Both the position numbers and the translations under genes were made by a program. From CAVQXR01 sp046330455 (GTDB lineage: Bacteria; Actinomycetota; Thermoleophilia; Gaiellales; Gaiellaceae): DNA of 64,000 bases. The stretch is taken from positions 62,001-126,000 of the forward strand of contig JAXLSU010000003.1 in NCBI GenBank assembly GCA_046330455.1. The letters are read 5' to 3'. Below are positions 50,790 through 58,983 of this stretch, one piece after another. How positions within the stretch are numbered: position 1 is the stretch's first letter; each line of letters starts with the position of its first letter. A model generated the notes under the pieces. The model did no database searches. It saw nothing but the letters and a program-made list of their open reading frames with translations, and was not told where the DNA came from.

Positions 50790-52680
50790 GAGGGCCCGCC
50801 TCCTCGGGCACGACCGCGCCGGTGCCCGCGCTCCGACCCCGGCGAAGCCGGCGATGGAGCAGCGCGGCCTGCCGGACGGACTCGCGGAAGAGCCCTCGCT
50901 CGGGGCGTTCGTCGTGTGACGGATACGGCGCGTAGCGCCCGAAGAGGATCGCGCCGACCTGACCTGCGGCGGCGCCCCAGCCGAGCAGGAGCAGAAACAG
51001 CGGCCACGGCGCGTAGCCGACCGTGAAGAGGGTCGCCACGTACCACGGGGCGTCCCAGCCGAGCCCGAGCTCGACGGCGAACGCGACGAGCAGCCCGATC
51101 GGCCCGGCGAACCCGAGCGTGAAGATCAGCGAGCGAACCCAGAGCGCACGGTCACGCACGTGCGGTGCCCAGAGCCACAGGTGGAGGGACGGGAGGACGA
51201 AGAGGAGCGTGTACGGGTTCACGACTGCGACGCCGATCGCGACCACGCACAGCACGATCATCGCCGCCAGGTGCCCCGCGAGCTCGTCCGCCCGGGCCGT
51301 CGTTCCCCGCGGGACGAGGCGCACCCGGGCTGCGAACCAACCGAGCAGCGTGAGCGCAGCGAGGCCGGCGATCGCGGCGGACGGCCAGTCCTGGGCGGGC
51401 GGCGTGTCCGGCGAGATCGGGCGGTCGCCCTCGCCGGGAAATGCCCCGAGCACCGTGAACAGGGCGGCGACGCCCCCGGCCCAGAGCCAGACGCCGAGCC
51501 TCCCGCGGAAGCTGCGAAACGCGGGGCCGAGCTCGAGCCCGCGCCGTCGCAGCCGCGCCCAGAGATCGATGGTCGCTGCGACGACGGGAACGAGCAGGAC
51601 GAGGAGGAGGAACGAGATCGCGAAGCCACGGAGCAGGCGGCCCCCGAGGTACACGAACGACTCGGTCCCGCTCGCGGCCTCGGCCGCGGTGTCGAGCGAC
51701 GCGACGAGCGACTGCACGGAGCGTCCGACGGCCTGCATCCGGGCAGGGTCGATGTCCGCGACGTCTTCCGCCGGCGTCGGCGGCCTCGCTCCCGCCGTCG
51801 TCAGCGTGACCGAGGAGATCCCGCGGGCGAGCGGCGGCGACTGGCCGTAGAGGCTGAACGGGAAGGCGAGATCGAGCAGCTGCAGGAGCGCGCCCGCGTG
51901 GGTCGCCCTGACGCCGGTCTGGCGCAGGACGCTCGTGTCGGCAGTCGCCGCGAGCGTGCCCGACGGCGTGCTGGCGTCGTCGCCGGCGATCGCGAGCCGG
52001 ATCGGGCCGTTCGACGCGATGCTGTCGAGGTTCACGACGGCGAGCGCCCGGCGGCGAAAGGACGGATCGGCGGCGAGCCTGGCAGCGCCGACGCTGCCGT
52101 ACGAGCCGCCGTCGACGGCGACGAAGACGATCGTGTGGGTGACCGAGATGGTCGAGAAGTCGCGGGCGAGCTCGAGGAGCGCTCCGATGCCCGAGGCGTT
52201 GCCGTTGAGGCCCGGCGAGGGCCCGAGGTTGTCCCAGCGTGCCATGACCACGATCGCCTTCGGCGAGCGTGCGGGGCCCGCGGCGAGCGGGCGGGCGACC
52301 ACGTTGACGAGCGGAACGGAGCCGAGGCCGGGGATCTCCGCCGTGAAGCGCTGCTCGGTGACGCCGAGGCCCGCCGACTCGAGGCGGTCGGTGAGCCAGG
52401 CGATCGCCTCGCGCCGGTTCGGGCTCTCCGGTGAGCGGTCGGGAAAGAGCCGAGCGAGCTCCTGGGCATCCTGGATCGCCGCATCGGCGTCGAACGACGG
52501 CGGCAACGGGGGCCGGGGAAGCGGCTCGGGCCGGCCGACCGTGAAGGCGAGAACGAGCATCGGCAGGGCGATCAGCGTCCACGAGACACGGTAGATGCGG
52601 GCGCTGACGGGTCGTTCGAACGAGCCCGGGCGGCGCCGGGACCGCCGGCCGGGCGGCGTGCGTGGCGGAGGGGCGGCCAT
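50782..52680 (-). CDS. M28-peptidase-like membrane protein lacking metal ligands
   Basis: The 632 aa have one N-terminal transmembrane segment and an M28-fold domain (about residues 65-330). Seven or more C-terminal transmembrane segments follow, resembling membrane-bound M28 proteins. The usual AHYDS reads ARWDN (Arg148 for His), GANDNASG reads GLNGNASG (Gly160 for Asp), and the catalytic EE pair is DG (190-191). The fold is clear but zinc peptidase activity looks lost. A binding or scaffold role is possible. It diverges from the response regulator. Confidence 0.75.
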   Translation of the reverse strand: MAAPPPRTPPGRRSRRRPGSFERPVSARIYRVSWTLIALPMLVLAFTVGRPEPLPRPPLPPSFDADAAIQDAQELARLFPDRSPESPNRREAIAWLTDRLESAGLGVTEQRFTAEIPGLGSVPLVNVVARPLAAGPARSPKAIVVMARWDNLGPSPGLNGNASGIGALLELARDFSTISVTHTIVFVAVDGGSYGSVGAARLAADPSFRRRALAVVNLDSIASNGPIRLAIAGDDASTPSGTLAATADTSVLRQTGVRATHAGALLQLLDLAFPFSLYGQSPPLARGISSVTLTTAGARPPTPAEDVADIDPARMQAVGRSVQSLVASLDTAAEAASGTESFVYLGGRLLRGFAISFLLLVLLVPVVAATIDLWARLRRRGLELGPAFRSFRGRLGVWLWAGGVAALFTVLGAFPGEGDRPISPDTPPAQDWPSAAIAGLAALTLLGWFAARVRLVPRGTTARADELAGHLAAMIVLCVVAIGVAVVNPYTLLFVLPSLHLWLWAPHVRDRALWVRSLIFTLGFAGPIGLLVAFAVELGLGWDAPWYVATLFTVGYAPWPLFLLLLGWGAAAGQVGAILFGRYAPYPSHDERPERGLFRESVRQAALLHRRLRRGRSAGTGAVVPEEAGPLS

Positions 52681-52692
52681 CCGGGCGGGGTC

Positions 52693-52699
52693 TATAGTA
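52693..52699. promoter_or_regulatory. Symmetric divergent -10 element (M28-like / response regulator)
   Basis: CTATAG-centred: plus strand TATAGT (52693-52698) and minus strand TACTAT (52699-52694) nearly coincide. The plus transcript would start at about 52705, next to ATG 52706. Confidence 0.5.
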
Positions 52700-52705
52700 G
52701 ATCCG

Positions 52706-52744
52706 ATGACCGTGCGGCCGGACAGCCCTCGGGGCCGCCGATGA
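52706..52744 (+). CDS. Possible leaderless 12-codon upstream ORF coupled to the response regulator
   Basis: ATG 52706 lies seven bases after TATAGT and encodes MTVRPDSPRGRR. Its TGA (52742-52744) overlaps the response-regulator ATG (52741) as ATGA. The regulator itself has no Shine-Dalgarno, so it may depend on coupling from this short frame. Confidence 0.4.
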   Translation: MTVRPDSPRGRR

Positions 52745-53442
52745 TGCCCGGGTCTGCGACGATCCTCCTTGTCGACGACGAGGAGTCCGTCCAGAAGCTG
52801 CTCACGTACCCGCTCGAACGCGAGGGGTACCGCGTCATCCAGGCCCGGACCGGCGAGGAGGCGCTCGAGCGCTTCGACGGCGGCGAGATCGACCTGATCG
52901 TGCTCGACCTGATGCTTCCGAAGGTGGACGGGCTCGAGGTCTGCCGGAGGGTACGGGCCCAGAGCGCCACGGTGCCCATCATCATGCTGACCGCACGGGA
53001 CGACGAGGTCGACAAGGTCCTCGGCCTCGAGATCGGCGCAGACGACTACATCACGAAGCCGTTCTCGATCCGCGAGTTCCGGTCACGGGTCAGGGCTCTG
53101 CTGCGACGCGCCCAGCTCTCCACCCAGCCCGACCGGGCGGAGACGATCGAGATCGGCGAGCTGCGCATCGACCTCTCCCGGCGGTCGGTCGAGTCCCACG
53201 GCGAGAGCGTGAGCCTCACCTACGTCGAGTTCGAGCTGCTGCGGGCGCTCGCCGGGAACCCGGGGCGCGTGTACTCGCGACAGCAGCTGCTCGAATCGCT
53301 CTGGGGCAGCGCCGACTACCGCGATCCGCGCACGATCGACGTTCACATCCGCCACCTGCGAGAGAAGATCGAGCAAGACGCGAGCGAGCCGGGGTTCATC
53401 TTCACCGTTCGCGGGGTCGGCTACCGTTTCCGCGATCGGTAG
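52741..53442 (+). CDS. OmpR/PhoB-family response regulator
   Basis: The 233 aa have a receiver domain. The acidic pair is in LLVDDEE, the phosphoacceptor Asp in LIVLDLMLP (about residue 60), and TAR and ITKPF follow. The winged-helix DNA-binding domain (LTYVEFELLRAL, TIDVHIRHLREKI, VRGVGYRF) is complete. The histidine kinase follows after nine bases and HtrA after that. The order resembles mycobacterial MprA-MprB-PepD, an envelope-stress system. Confidence 0.93.
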   Translation: MMPGSATILLVDDEESVQKLLTYPLEREGYRVIQARTGEEALERFDGGEIDLIVLDLMLPKVDGLEVCRRVRAQSATVPIIMLTARDDEVDKVLGLEIGADDYITKPFSIREFRSRVRALLRRAQLSTQPDRAETIEIGELRIDLSRRSVESHGESVSLTYVEFELLRALAGNPGRVYSRQQLLESLWGSADYRDPRTIDVHIRHLREKIEQDASEPGFIFTVRGVGYRFRDR

Positions 53443-53451
53443 GGCGACCCG

Positions 53452-54912
53452 GTGCGCGCGATCTGGCCGCCCCGTAGCCTGAGCGTCAAGCTCGGGCTCG
53501 TCCTCTTCCTGATCGTCGCCGCAGCGCTCGCGATCGTCTACCTCGCCGTCGTGCCCCGGCTCGAGAGCCGGCTCGTCGACGAGCGCTATCGCGAGCTCCA
53601 GCGGGCAGCGATCGCCGAGCCCGGCTCGTCGGCCCTCTCGCTCGTGGCCGCGATCCGTCAGGCGTCGAAGGAGAACCCGGCCGCGATCCAGACCCTCGTC
53701 GAGTTCGCGGCGACCCAGCAGAACGCCCGGATCGTCGTCTTCCAGGAGCTCGACGGCAACGAGCTCCTGACGGTCGCCGACTCGGCGCCGGTCGCCGCCG
53801 CGGACGTGATCCAGGACGACCCGCTGGCCCTGCGGACGGCCTCGAGCGGCGAGCGGAGCCGCGGCCGCGTGACGCGCAACGGCGTCGAGTACGCGCAGGT
53901 CGCCGTGCCCGTCGGCGACACGGGCTTCGTGCTGCTGCTCTCGGAGCCGCTCACCGATCTGAAGTCGGCCGTCTCCGTCGTGCGGCGGGACTTCATCCTC
54001 TACGGAGGCGTTGCGCTCGCCGCCTCATGGTTGCTCGGCGCGCTGCTCGCGCTCCGGCTGACGGGACGGATCCGGCGGCTCGAGACGGCCGCGGAGCGCC
54101 TCGCCGACGGCGACTTCACGGCGCAGATCGTCGACACGGGCCAGGACGAGCTCACGGATCTTGCCGAGGCATTCGATCGCATGCGGGTTCGCCTCGCGCA
54201 GCTCGACCGGGCGCGACGGGAGTTCATCGCCAACGCGTCCCACGAGCTGCGGACCCCGCTGTTTGCCCTCGGCGGCTTCCTCGAGCTCCTGGACGACGAG
54301 GAGATGGACGAGTCGACGCGCCGGGATTTCCTCGAGACGGCCCGCAGCCAGGTCGAGCGGCTGACGCGCCTCGCGACGGATCTGCTCGACCTTTCGCGCC
54401 TGGATGCCGATCAGGTTGCTGTGTCCTCGGAGCCGATCGACCTGAGCGCGCTCGCGCGGGAGCTCGTGGAGGAGTTCGCGGCGCTCGCCGAGGGCAGCGG
54501 ACACGTGCTCCGGGCCGCGGGCTCGGGCGACGTGGTCGCCCTCGGTGACGAGGATCGGATCGTCCAGATCGGCCGGTCGTTCGTCGAGAACGCGCTCCGC
54601 CACACCCCGCCGGGGACGGAGATCGAGGTCGAGGCCGCGGTCTTCGTCGGGCGCGCGCAGCTCGCCGTCCGCGACGACGGGCCCGGGATTCCGCTCGACG
54701 AGCAGCAGCACGTCTTCGACCGCTTCTACCGCGGCGCCGGCGGCGCCGCGTTCGGAAGCGGGATCGGGCTTGCGATCGCCCGCGAGCTCGCACAGCTCAT
54801 GGGCGGAGCGATCGAGCTGCGCTCCGAGCCGGGCAGCACGTCCTTTACCCTTGTCCTCAGCCGTGCCCAGAGCGAGGCGTTTTCACGTGAAAACGCGCTC
54901 GCACCCTCCTGA
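53452..54912 (+). CDS. HAMP-domain sensor histidine kinase
   Basis: The 486 aa have an N-terminal transmembrane segment (LGLVLFLIVAAALAIVYLAV) and an extracytoplasmic sensor of about 150 residues. A second segment (about 185-205) leads into a HAMP domain, the H-box ANASHELRTPL (about residue 264) and an ATPase domain (NALRHTPPG, DDGPGIP, GSGIGLAIARELA). All catalytic motifs are present. Its last codons contain the parS-like palindrome. Its TGA shares a base with the htrA ATG (TGATG). Confidence 0.92.
   Translation: MRAIWPPRSLSVKLGLVLFLIVAAALAIVYLAVVPRLESRLVDERYRELQRAAIAEPGSSALSLVAAIRQASKENPAAIQTLVEFAATQQNARIVVFQELDGNELLTVADSAPVAAADVIQDDPLALRTASSGERSRGRVTRNGVEYAQVAVPVGDTGFVLLLSEPLTDLKSAVSVVRRDFILYGGVALAASWLLGALLALRLTGRIRRLETAAERLADGDFTAQIVDTGQDELTDLAEAFDRMRVRLAQLDRARREFIANASHELRTPLFALGGFLELLDDEEMDESTRRDFLETARSQVERLTRLATDLLDLSRLDADQVAVSSEPIDLSALARELVEEFAALAEGSGHVLRAAGSGDVVALGDEDRIVQIGRSFVENALRHTPPGTEIEVEAAVFVGRAQLAVRDDGPGIPLDEQQHVFDRFYRGAGGAAFGSGIGLAIARELAQLMGGAIELRSEPGSTSFTLVLSRAQSEAFSRENALAPS
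54877..54896. promoter_or_regulatory. parS-like ParB-binding palindrome
   Basis: GCGTTTTCACGTGAAAACGC is a perfect 20-base palindrome. Its core TTTCACGTGAAA matches the central 12 bases of the parS consensus; the flanking GT/AC positions differ. It is the only such site I found by eye in the window. It lies in the 3' end of the kinase gene, about 12.5 kb from parB and 17 kb from the oriC candidate, where parS sites usually cluster. Confidence 0.65.
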
Positions 54913-56138
54913 TGCGACCAGCCGCTCTCCTTGCCGCCGTGCTCGCAGCCGCCGTTCTCGGCGGGCTGGCAGCGATCGGGATCGGCTTCGCCGCCGGCTG
55001 GGTCGCGAGCGGCGATACGGTCGTACTCGAGCAGTCGGCGCCCGACCGACCGGCGTCTGCGACGGCCGTCAGCAACGCCTCGGCGCCCCTTCCCGGCGAC
55101 GCGTTCGACCCGGCGGCCCTGTACGACGCTCGCGTCGCGGGCGTCGTCACGATCGAGGCGATCTTCCCGGGCCACGGCGAGGGCGACGGCGCGGCGGCGG
55201 CGCAGGGGTCGGGCTTCGTCGTCGACGGGAGCGGGACGATTCTCACGAACTCGCACGTGATCACGACCGTCGGGGCGCTCGAGCCCGGCGAGGAGGTCGA
55301 GGGCGCCGCCGAGGTCTACGTCGAGTTCAGCGACGGAGGGCGAGTGGCCGCGCGCATCGTCGGCTGGGATCTGTTCAGCGACGTCGGGGTCATCCGGGTC
55401 GATCCGGCCGAGCACGACGTGTCGCCGGTGCCGCTCGGCGACTCGAGCGAGGTGAGGGTCGGCGAGCCGGTGGCGGCGATCGGGAGCCCCTTCGCGCAGG
55501 TGAGCTCGCTCAGCGTCGGCGTCGTCTCGGCGACCGAACGGACGATCGCCTCGCTGACGAGCGAGTATGCGGTCGCCGGTGCGATCCAGATCGACGCACC
55601 GATCAACCGCGGTAACTCGGGAGGACCGCTCTTCAACGCCGACGGCGAGGTGATCGGGATCAACTCGCAGATCCGGAGCGACTCCGGGCTCGCCGAGGGC
55701 GTCGGCTTCGCGATCCCGATCAATACCGCGTCGCGCTCGCTCGAGCAGCTCGAGAAGACGGGCCGGGTCCGGTACGCCTGGCTGGGCGTTCGCCAGGTGA
55801 GCCTGACGCCGACGATGGCGCACGAGCTCGGCTACGACGTCGAGCGCGGAGCGCTCGTGCAGTGCGTCGTGCCGGGGAGCCCGGCCGACGAGGCGGGGCT
55901 GCGCGGGGGTGACCGCCGGGTCACGGTCACCGGCCAGGAGGTCGTGATCGGCGGCGATGTCGTCGTCGCGATCGAGGGCGAGGAGGTCGAGACGAGCGCC
56001 GATCTGAGCCGGATCGTGTCCGGCACGCTCTTCCCCGGCCGCCCGGCCGCCTTCGCCGTGATCCGCGACGGCGAGTCGCTCGACGTGACCCTCACACCGG
56101 GCGATCGCACGGCCGACTCCGACACCTGCGAGGGGTAG
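54912..56138 (+). CDS. HtrA/DegP-like membrane-anchored serine protease with PDZ domain
   Basis: The 408 aa begin with a transmembrane anchor (AVLGGLAAIGIGFAAGWVA). A trypsin-fold domain has His in TNSHVI, Asp in DVGVIRVD and Ser in GNSGGPL. A PDZ domain (GSPADEAGLRGGDRRVTV) follows near residue 310. It would degrade damaged extracytoplasmic proteins. It is translationally coupled to the kinase, so it is probably both an effector of and feedback to the two-component system. Confidence 0.92.
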   Translation: MRPAALLAAVLAAAVLGGLAAIGIGFAAGWVASGDTVVLEQSAPDRPASATAVSNASAPLPGDAFDPAALYDARVAGVVTIEAIFPGHGEGDGAAAAQGSGFVVDGSGTILTNSHVITTVGALEPGEEVEGAAEVYVEFSDGGRVAARIVGWDLFSDVGVIRVDPAEHDVSPVPLGDSSEVRVGEPVAAIGSPFAQVSSLSVGVVSATERTIASLTSEYAVAGAIQIDAPINRGNSGGPLFNADGEVIGINSQIRSDSGLAEGVGFAIPINTASRSLEQLEKTGRVRYAWLGVRQVSLTPTMAHELGYDVERGALVQCVVPGSPADEAGLRGGDRRVTVTGQEVVIGGDVVVAIEGEEVETSADLSRIVSGTLFPGRPAAFAVIRDGESLDVTLTPGDRTADSDTCEG

Positions 56139-56164
56139 GCGGCGAGCGGCGCCGCCCCGACCGC

Positions 56165-56170
56165 TATCCT
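56165..56170 (+). promoter_or_regulatory. -10 hexamer of treT
   Basis: TATCCT ends eight bases before ATG 56179, suggesting a leaderless or near-leaderless mRNA. Confidence 0.5.
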
Positions 56171-56178
56171 GCCCGGCC

Positions 56179-57456
56179 ATGCTCCAGCCGATCAACGTCG
56201 GACACAAGTCGCTAGGCGACTACGCGACGATCGTCGGGCGCGGCCGCATGGACGAGATCCGGGCGCTCGCCGAGCCGCTCGAGGGAGCGCGGGTCCTGCA
56301 CCTCTCCGCCACCGCCTTCGGCGGCGGCGTCGCGGAGATCAACTACACGCTGATCCCGCTCATGCGTGACGCGGGGCTCGAGGTCGAATGGCGCGTGATC
56401 TGGGGCCAGGAGGAGTTCTTCGAGGTCACGAAGGCGATCCACAACGCGCTCCAGGGCAACCCGGCGGGCCTGACCTCGGCGCAGGAGGCCGTCTTCGCCG
56501 AGTACAACCGGCGCAACAGCGAGGCGCTCGAGGGGTCGTGGGACTACGTGATCGTCCACGACCCGCAGCCGTGCGGGATGATCGAGCACATCCGCGACGC
56601 GGCCCCGCACTGGATCTGGCGCTGTCACATCGATCTCTCGACCCCGAACCGGCAGGTGCTCGGCTTCCTGGCACCGTGGCTTGCGCGCTACGACGCGGCG
56701 ATCTTCCACCGCGAGGAGTACGTGCCGGCGATCGCCGACCTCCCGACCGCCTACATCTGGCCCCCGGCGATCGATCCGCTCGCGCCGAAGAACATGGCGC
56801 TCTCGCTCGAGGACGCCGAGTACATCGTCGATCAGTTCGGTCTCGACGTCAGCCGGCCGATCCTGACCCAGGTCTCGAGGTTCGACCCGTGGAAGGATCC
56901 GCTCGGGGTGATCGACGCCTACCGTGACGTCCGCGAGCACCACGACGACGTGCAGCTCGCGCTCGTCGGCTCGATGGCCCACGACGATCCCGAGGGCTGG
57001 GAGTACTACAACCGGACGATGGACTACGCGGGCGGCGATCCGGACATCCACATCCTCTCGAACCTCAACAACGTCGGCTCCGTCGAGGTGAACGCGTTCC
57101 AGGTGATCTCCCAGGCCGTGATCCAGAAGTCGGTCCGCGAGGGCTTCGGGCTCACCGTGTCGGAGGCGCTGTGGAAGTCGCGGCCGGTCGTCGCGGGGCG
57201 CGTGGGCGGCATCCTGAGCCAGATCCGCGACGGCGAGACCGGCTTCCTCGTCGAGTCCGCGCACGAGTGTGCGGCGGCGTGCCTCGCGATCCTCGGCGAT
57301 CCCGAGCGGGCGAGGTCGATGGCCCGGGCGGGCAAGGAGCACGTCCGCGGGCACTTCCTGATGCCGCGGCTCCTGCGCGACTGGCTGGCGCTGTTCTCCC
57401 GGCTCGCGGGCCACGATCCGGGCGTCCGGCTCGAGACGGTCACGCAGGCCCGCTGA
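56179..57456 (+). CDS. treT: Trehalose glycosyltransferring synthase (TreT, GT4)
   Basis: The 425-aa GT4 enzyme would join NDP-glucose and glucose to trehalose in one step. It has the family's STPNRQVLGFLAP region, LHLSATAFGGGVAEI near residue 38, VIVHDPQPCGMI, and QVSRFDPWKDPLGVIDAY. The donor site is REGFGLTVSEALWKSRPVVAG near residue 318. otsA follows after 48 bases with its own -10. Two trehalose routes side by side suggest strong osmolyte use. Confidence 0.85.
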   Translation: MLQPINVGHKSLGDYATIVGRGRMDEIRALAEPLEGARVLHLSATAFGGGVAEINYTLIPLMRDAGLEVEWRVIWGQEEFFEVTKAIHNALQGNPAGLTSAQEAVFAEYNRRNSEALEGSWDYVIVHDPQPCGMIEHIRDAAPHWIWRCHIDLSTPNRQVLGFLAPWLARYDAAIFHREEYVPAIADLPTAYIWPPAIDPLAPKNMALSLEDAEYIVDQFGLDVSRPILTQVSRFDPWKDPLGVIDAYRDVREHHDDVQLALVGSMAHDDPEGWEYYNRTMDYAGGDPDIHILSNLNNVGSVEVNAFQVISQAVIQKSVREGFGLTVSEALWKSRPVVAGRVGGILSQIRDGETGFLVESAHECAAACLAILGDPERARSMARAGKEHVRGHFLMPRLLRDWLALFSRLAGHDPGVRLETVTQAR

Positions 57457-57491
57457 ACCCGGCCGCCGGGCGGACCCGGCCCGGGCGCGGG

Positions 57492-57497
57492 TACCGT
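57492..57497 (+). promoter_or_regulatory. -10 hexamer of otsA
   Basis: TACCGT ends seven bases before ATG 57505. Confidence 0.45.
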
Positions 57498-57504
57498 AGA
57501 GGCG

Positions 57505-58983
57505 ATGGCGAGCCGCAGGCTGATCGTCGTCTCGAACCGCGGCCCGGCCACCTTCTACCGGGACGCGGCCGGCGCACGAGCGGCCCGCCGCGGCGGAGGC
57601 GGGCTCGTGACCGCGCTGCGGAGCCTGGCCGACCGCCACCACGTGACCTGGGTCGCGAGCGCGATCAGCGACGAGGATCGCCTCGTTGCGGCGGAGCTCC
57701 CCGGCCCCATCACCGAGACGACTCAGGAAGGGCACAGCTACGACCTGCGGCTCGTCGCCCACGACCATGCGGCCTACGACCGCTACTACAACGTGGTCGC
57801 AAATCCGACCCTCTGGTTTGCCCAGCACTACCTGTGGGGCCTCGCCGGGGCGCCGGACGTCGACCACGGCCTCCACGCCGCCTGGAGCGAGGGCTACGAG
57901 GCCGTGAACGCGAACTTCGCCCGGGTCGTCGTCGAGGAGCTCGAGCGGCAACCCGGCGCGGCGGTGCTCTTCCACGACTACCACCTGTACGTGGCTCCCC
58001 GGCTCGTCCGGGCGGCCGTCCCCGATGCACCGTTGGCCCACTTCGTCCACGTCCCGTGGCCCCAGCCCGACTACTGGCGCGTCCTTCCCGGCTCGATCCG
58101 CCGTGCGATCCACGACGGGCTGCTCGCCAACGACGCCGTGAGCTTCCATACCGAGCGCTGGCGGCGCAACTTCCTGTTGTGCTGCGAGGACAGCCCGGGT
58201 GTGGAGGTCGACCTCTCCGGGGGCCGGGTCGACCGCTCCGGGAGGCGGACACGCGTGCGGGTGGCGCCGATCTCGGTCGACCCGGCGGAGCTCGCCGCGC
58301 TCGCCGACGACCCGAGGGTGCTCGAGAAGGAGGCGACGCTCGCCGCAAGTCGCCCGGAGAAGCTCGTGCTGCGCGTCGATCGCACCGATCCCTCGAAGAA
58401 CGTCGTGCGGGGCTTCAGGGCGTTCGAGCGCTACCTCGAGCAGCATCCCGAGGCGCACGGGCGCGTTGCGATGCTGGCCCTGCTCGACCCGTCGCGCCAG
58501 GACATCCCCGAGTACTCGGAGTACCTGGGCGCGATCCAGCGGGCGGCCCGGGTGGTGAACGACCGCTTCCAGCACGACGGCTGGCTACCGATCGACCTCC
58601 GGATCGAGGACGACTTCCTGGCCTCCGTGGCGGCCTACAAGCAGTACGACGTCCTGCTCGTGAATGCGATCTTCGACGGCATGAACCTCGTGGCCAAGGA
58701 GGCGCCGCTGCTGAACGGGCGCGCCGGGGTGCTGATCCTCTCCGAGAATGCGGGTGCGCACGACGAGCTGGCGCCGTTCGCGCTGACCGTGAACCCGTTC
58801 GATCTCGAGGGCCAGGCCGAGGCCATCCACCTCGCGCTGATGATGCCCGAGGAGGAGCGTCGACGCCGGCTGGAGGGCACGAGAGAGCAGGTGCGCACGC
58901 ACGACATCGGCCGCTGGATCGACACGCTCCTGCGAGACCTGGAGGAGAGCGTGGGCGCGCCCGGCAGTACGATGCCCGCGTGA
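57505..58983 (+). CDS. otsA: GT20 glycosyltransferase, trehalose-6-phosphate synthase-like
   Basis: The 492 aa have GT20 features: LIVVSNRGP at the start, a GGGGLVTAL loop, HDYHLYVAPRLVR, and the phosphate-binding Arg/Lys in RVDRTDPSKNV. FDGMNLVAKE holds the catalytic acid region. The usual VDRLDYSKG is altered to VDRTDPSKN, so the acceptor could differ (for example a glycerol-phosphate relative). It is close enough for a T6P synthase call. moaC starts with a GTGA overlap, an odd operon partner. Confidence 0.8.
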   Translation: MASRRLIVVSNRGPATFYRDAAGARAARRGGGGLVTALRSLADRHHVTWVASAISDEDRLVAAELPGPITETTQEGHSYDLRLVAHDHAAYDRYYNVVANPTLWFAQHYLWGLAGAPDVDHGLHAAWSEGYEAVNANFARVVVEELERQPGAAVLFHDYHLYVAPRLVRAAVPDAPLAHFVHVPWPQPDYWRVLPGSIRRAIHDGLLANDAVSFHTERWRRNFLLCCEDSPGVEVDLSGGRVDRSGRRTRVRVAPISVDPAELAALADDPRVLEKEATLAASRPEKLVLRVDRTDPSKNVVRGFRAFERYLEQHPEAHGRVAMLALLDPSRQDIPEYSEYLGAIQRAARVVNDRFQHDGWLPIDLRIEDDFLASVAAYKQYDVLLVNAIFDGMNLVAKEAPLLNGRAGVLILSENAGAHDELAPFALTVNPFDLEGQAEAIHLALMMPEEERRRRLEGTREQVRTHDIGRWIDTLLRDLEESVGAPGSTMPA

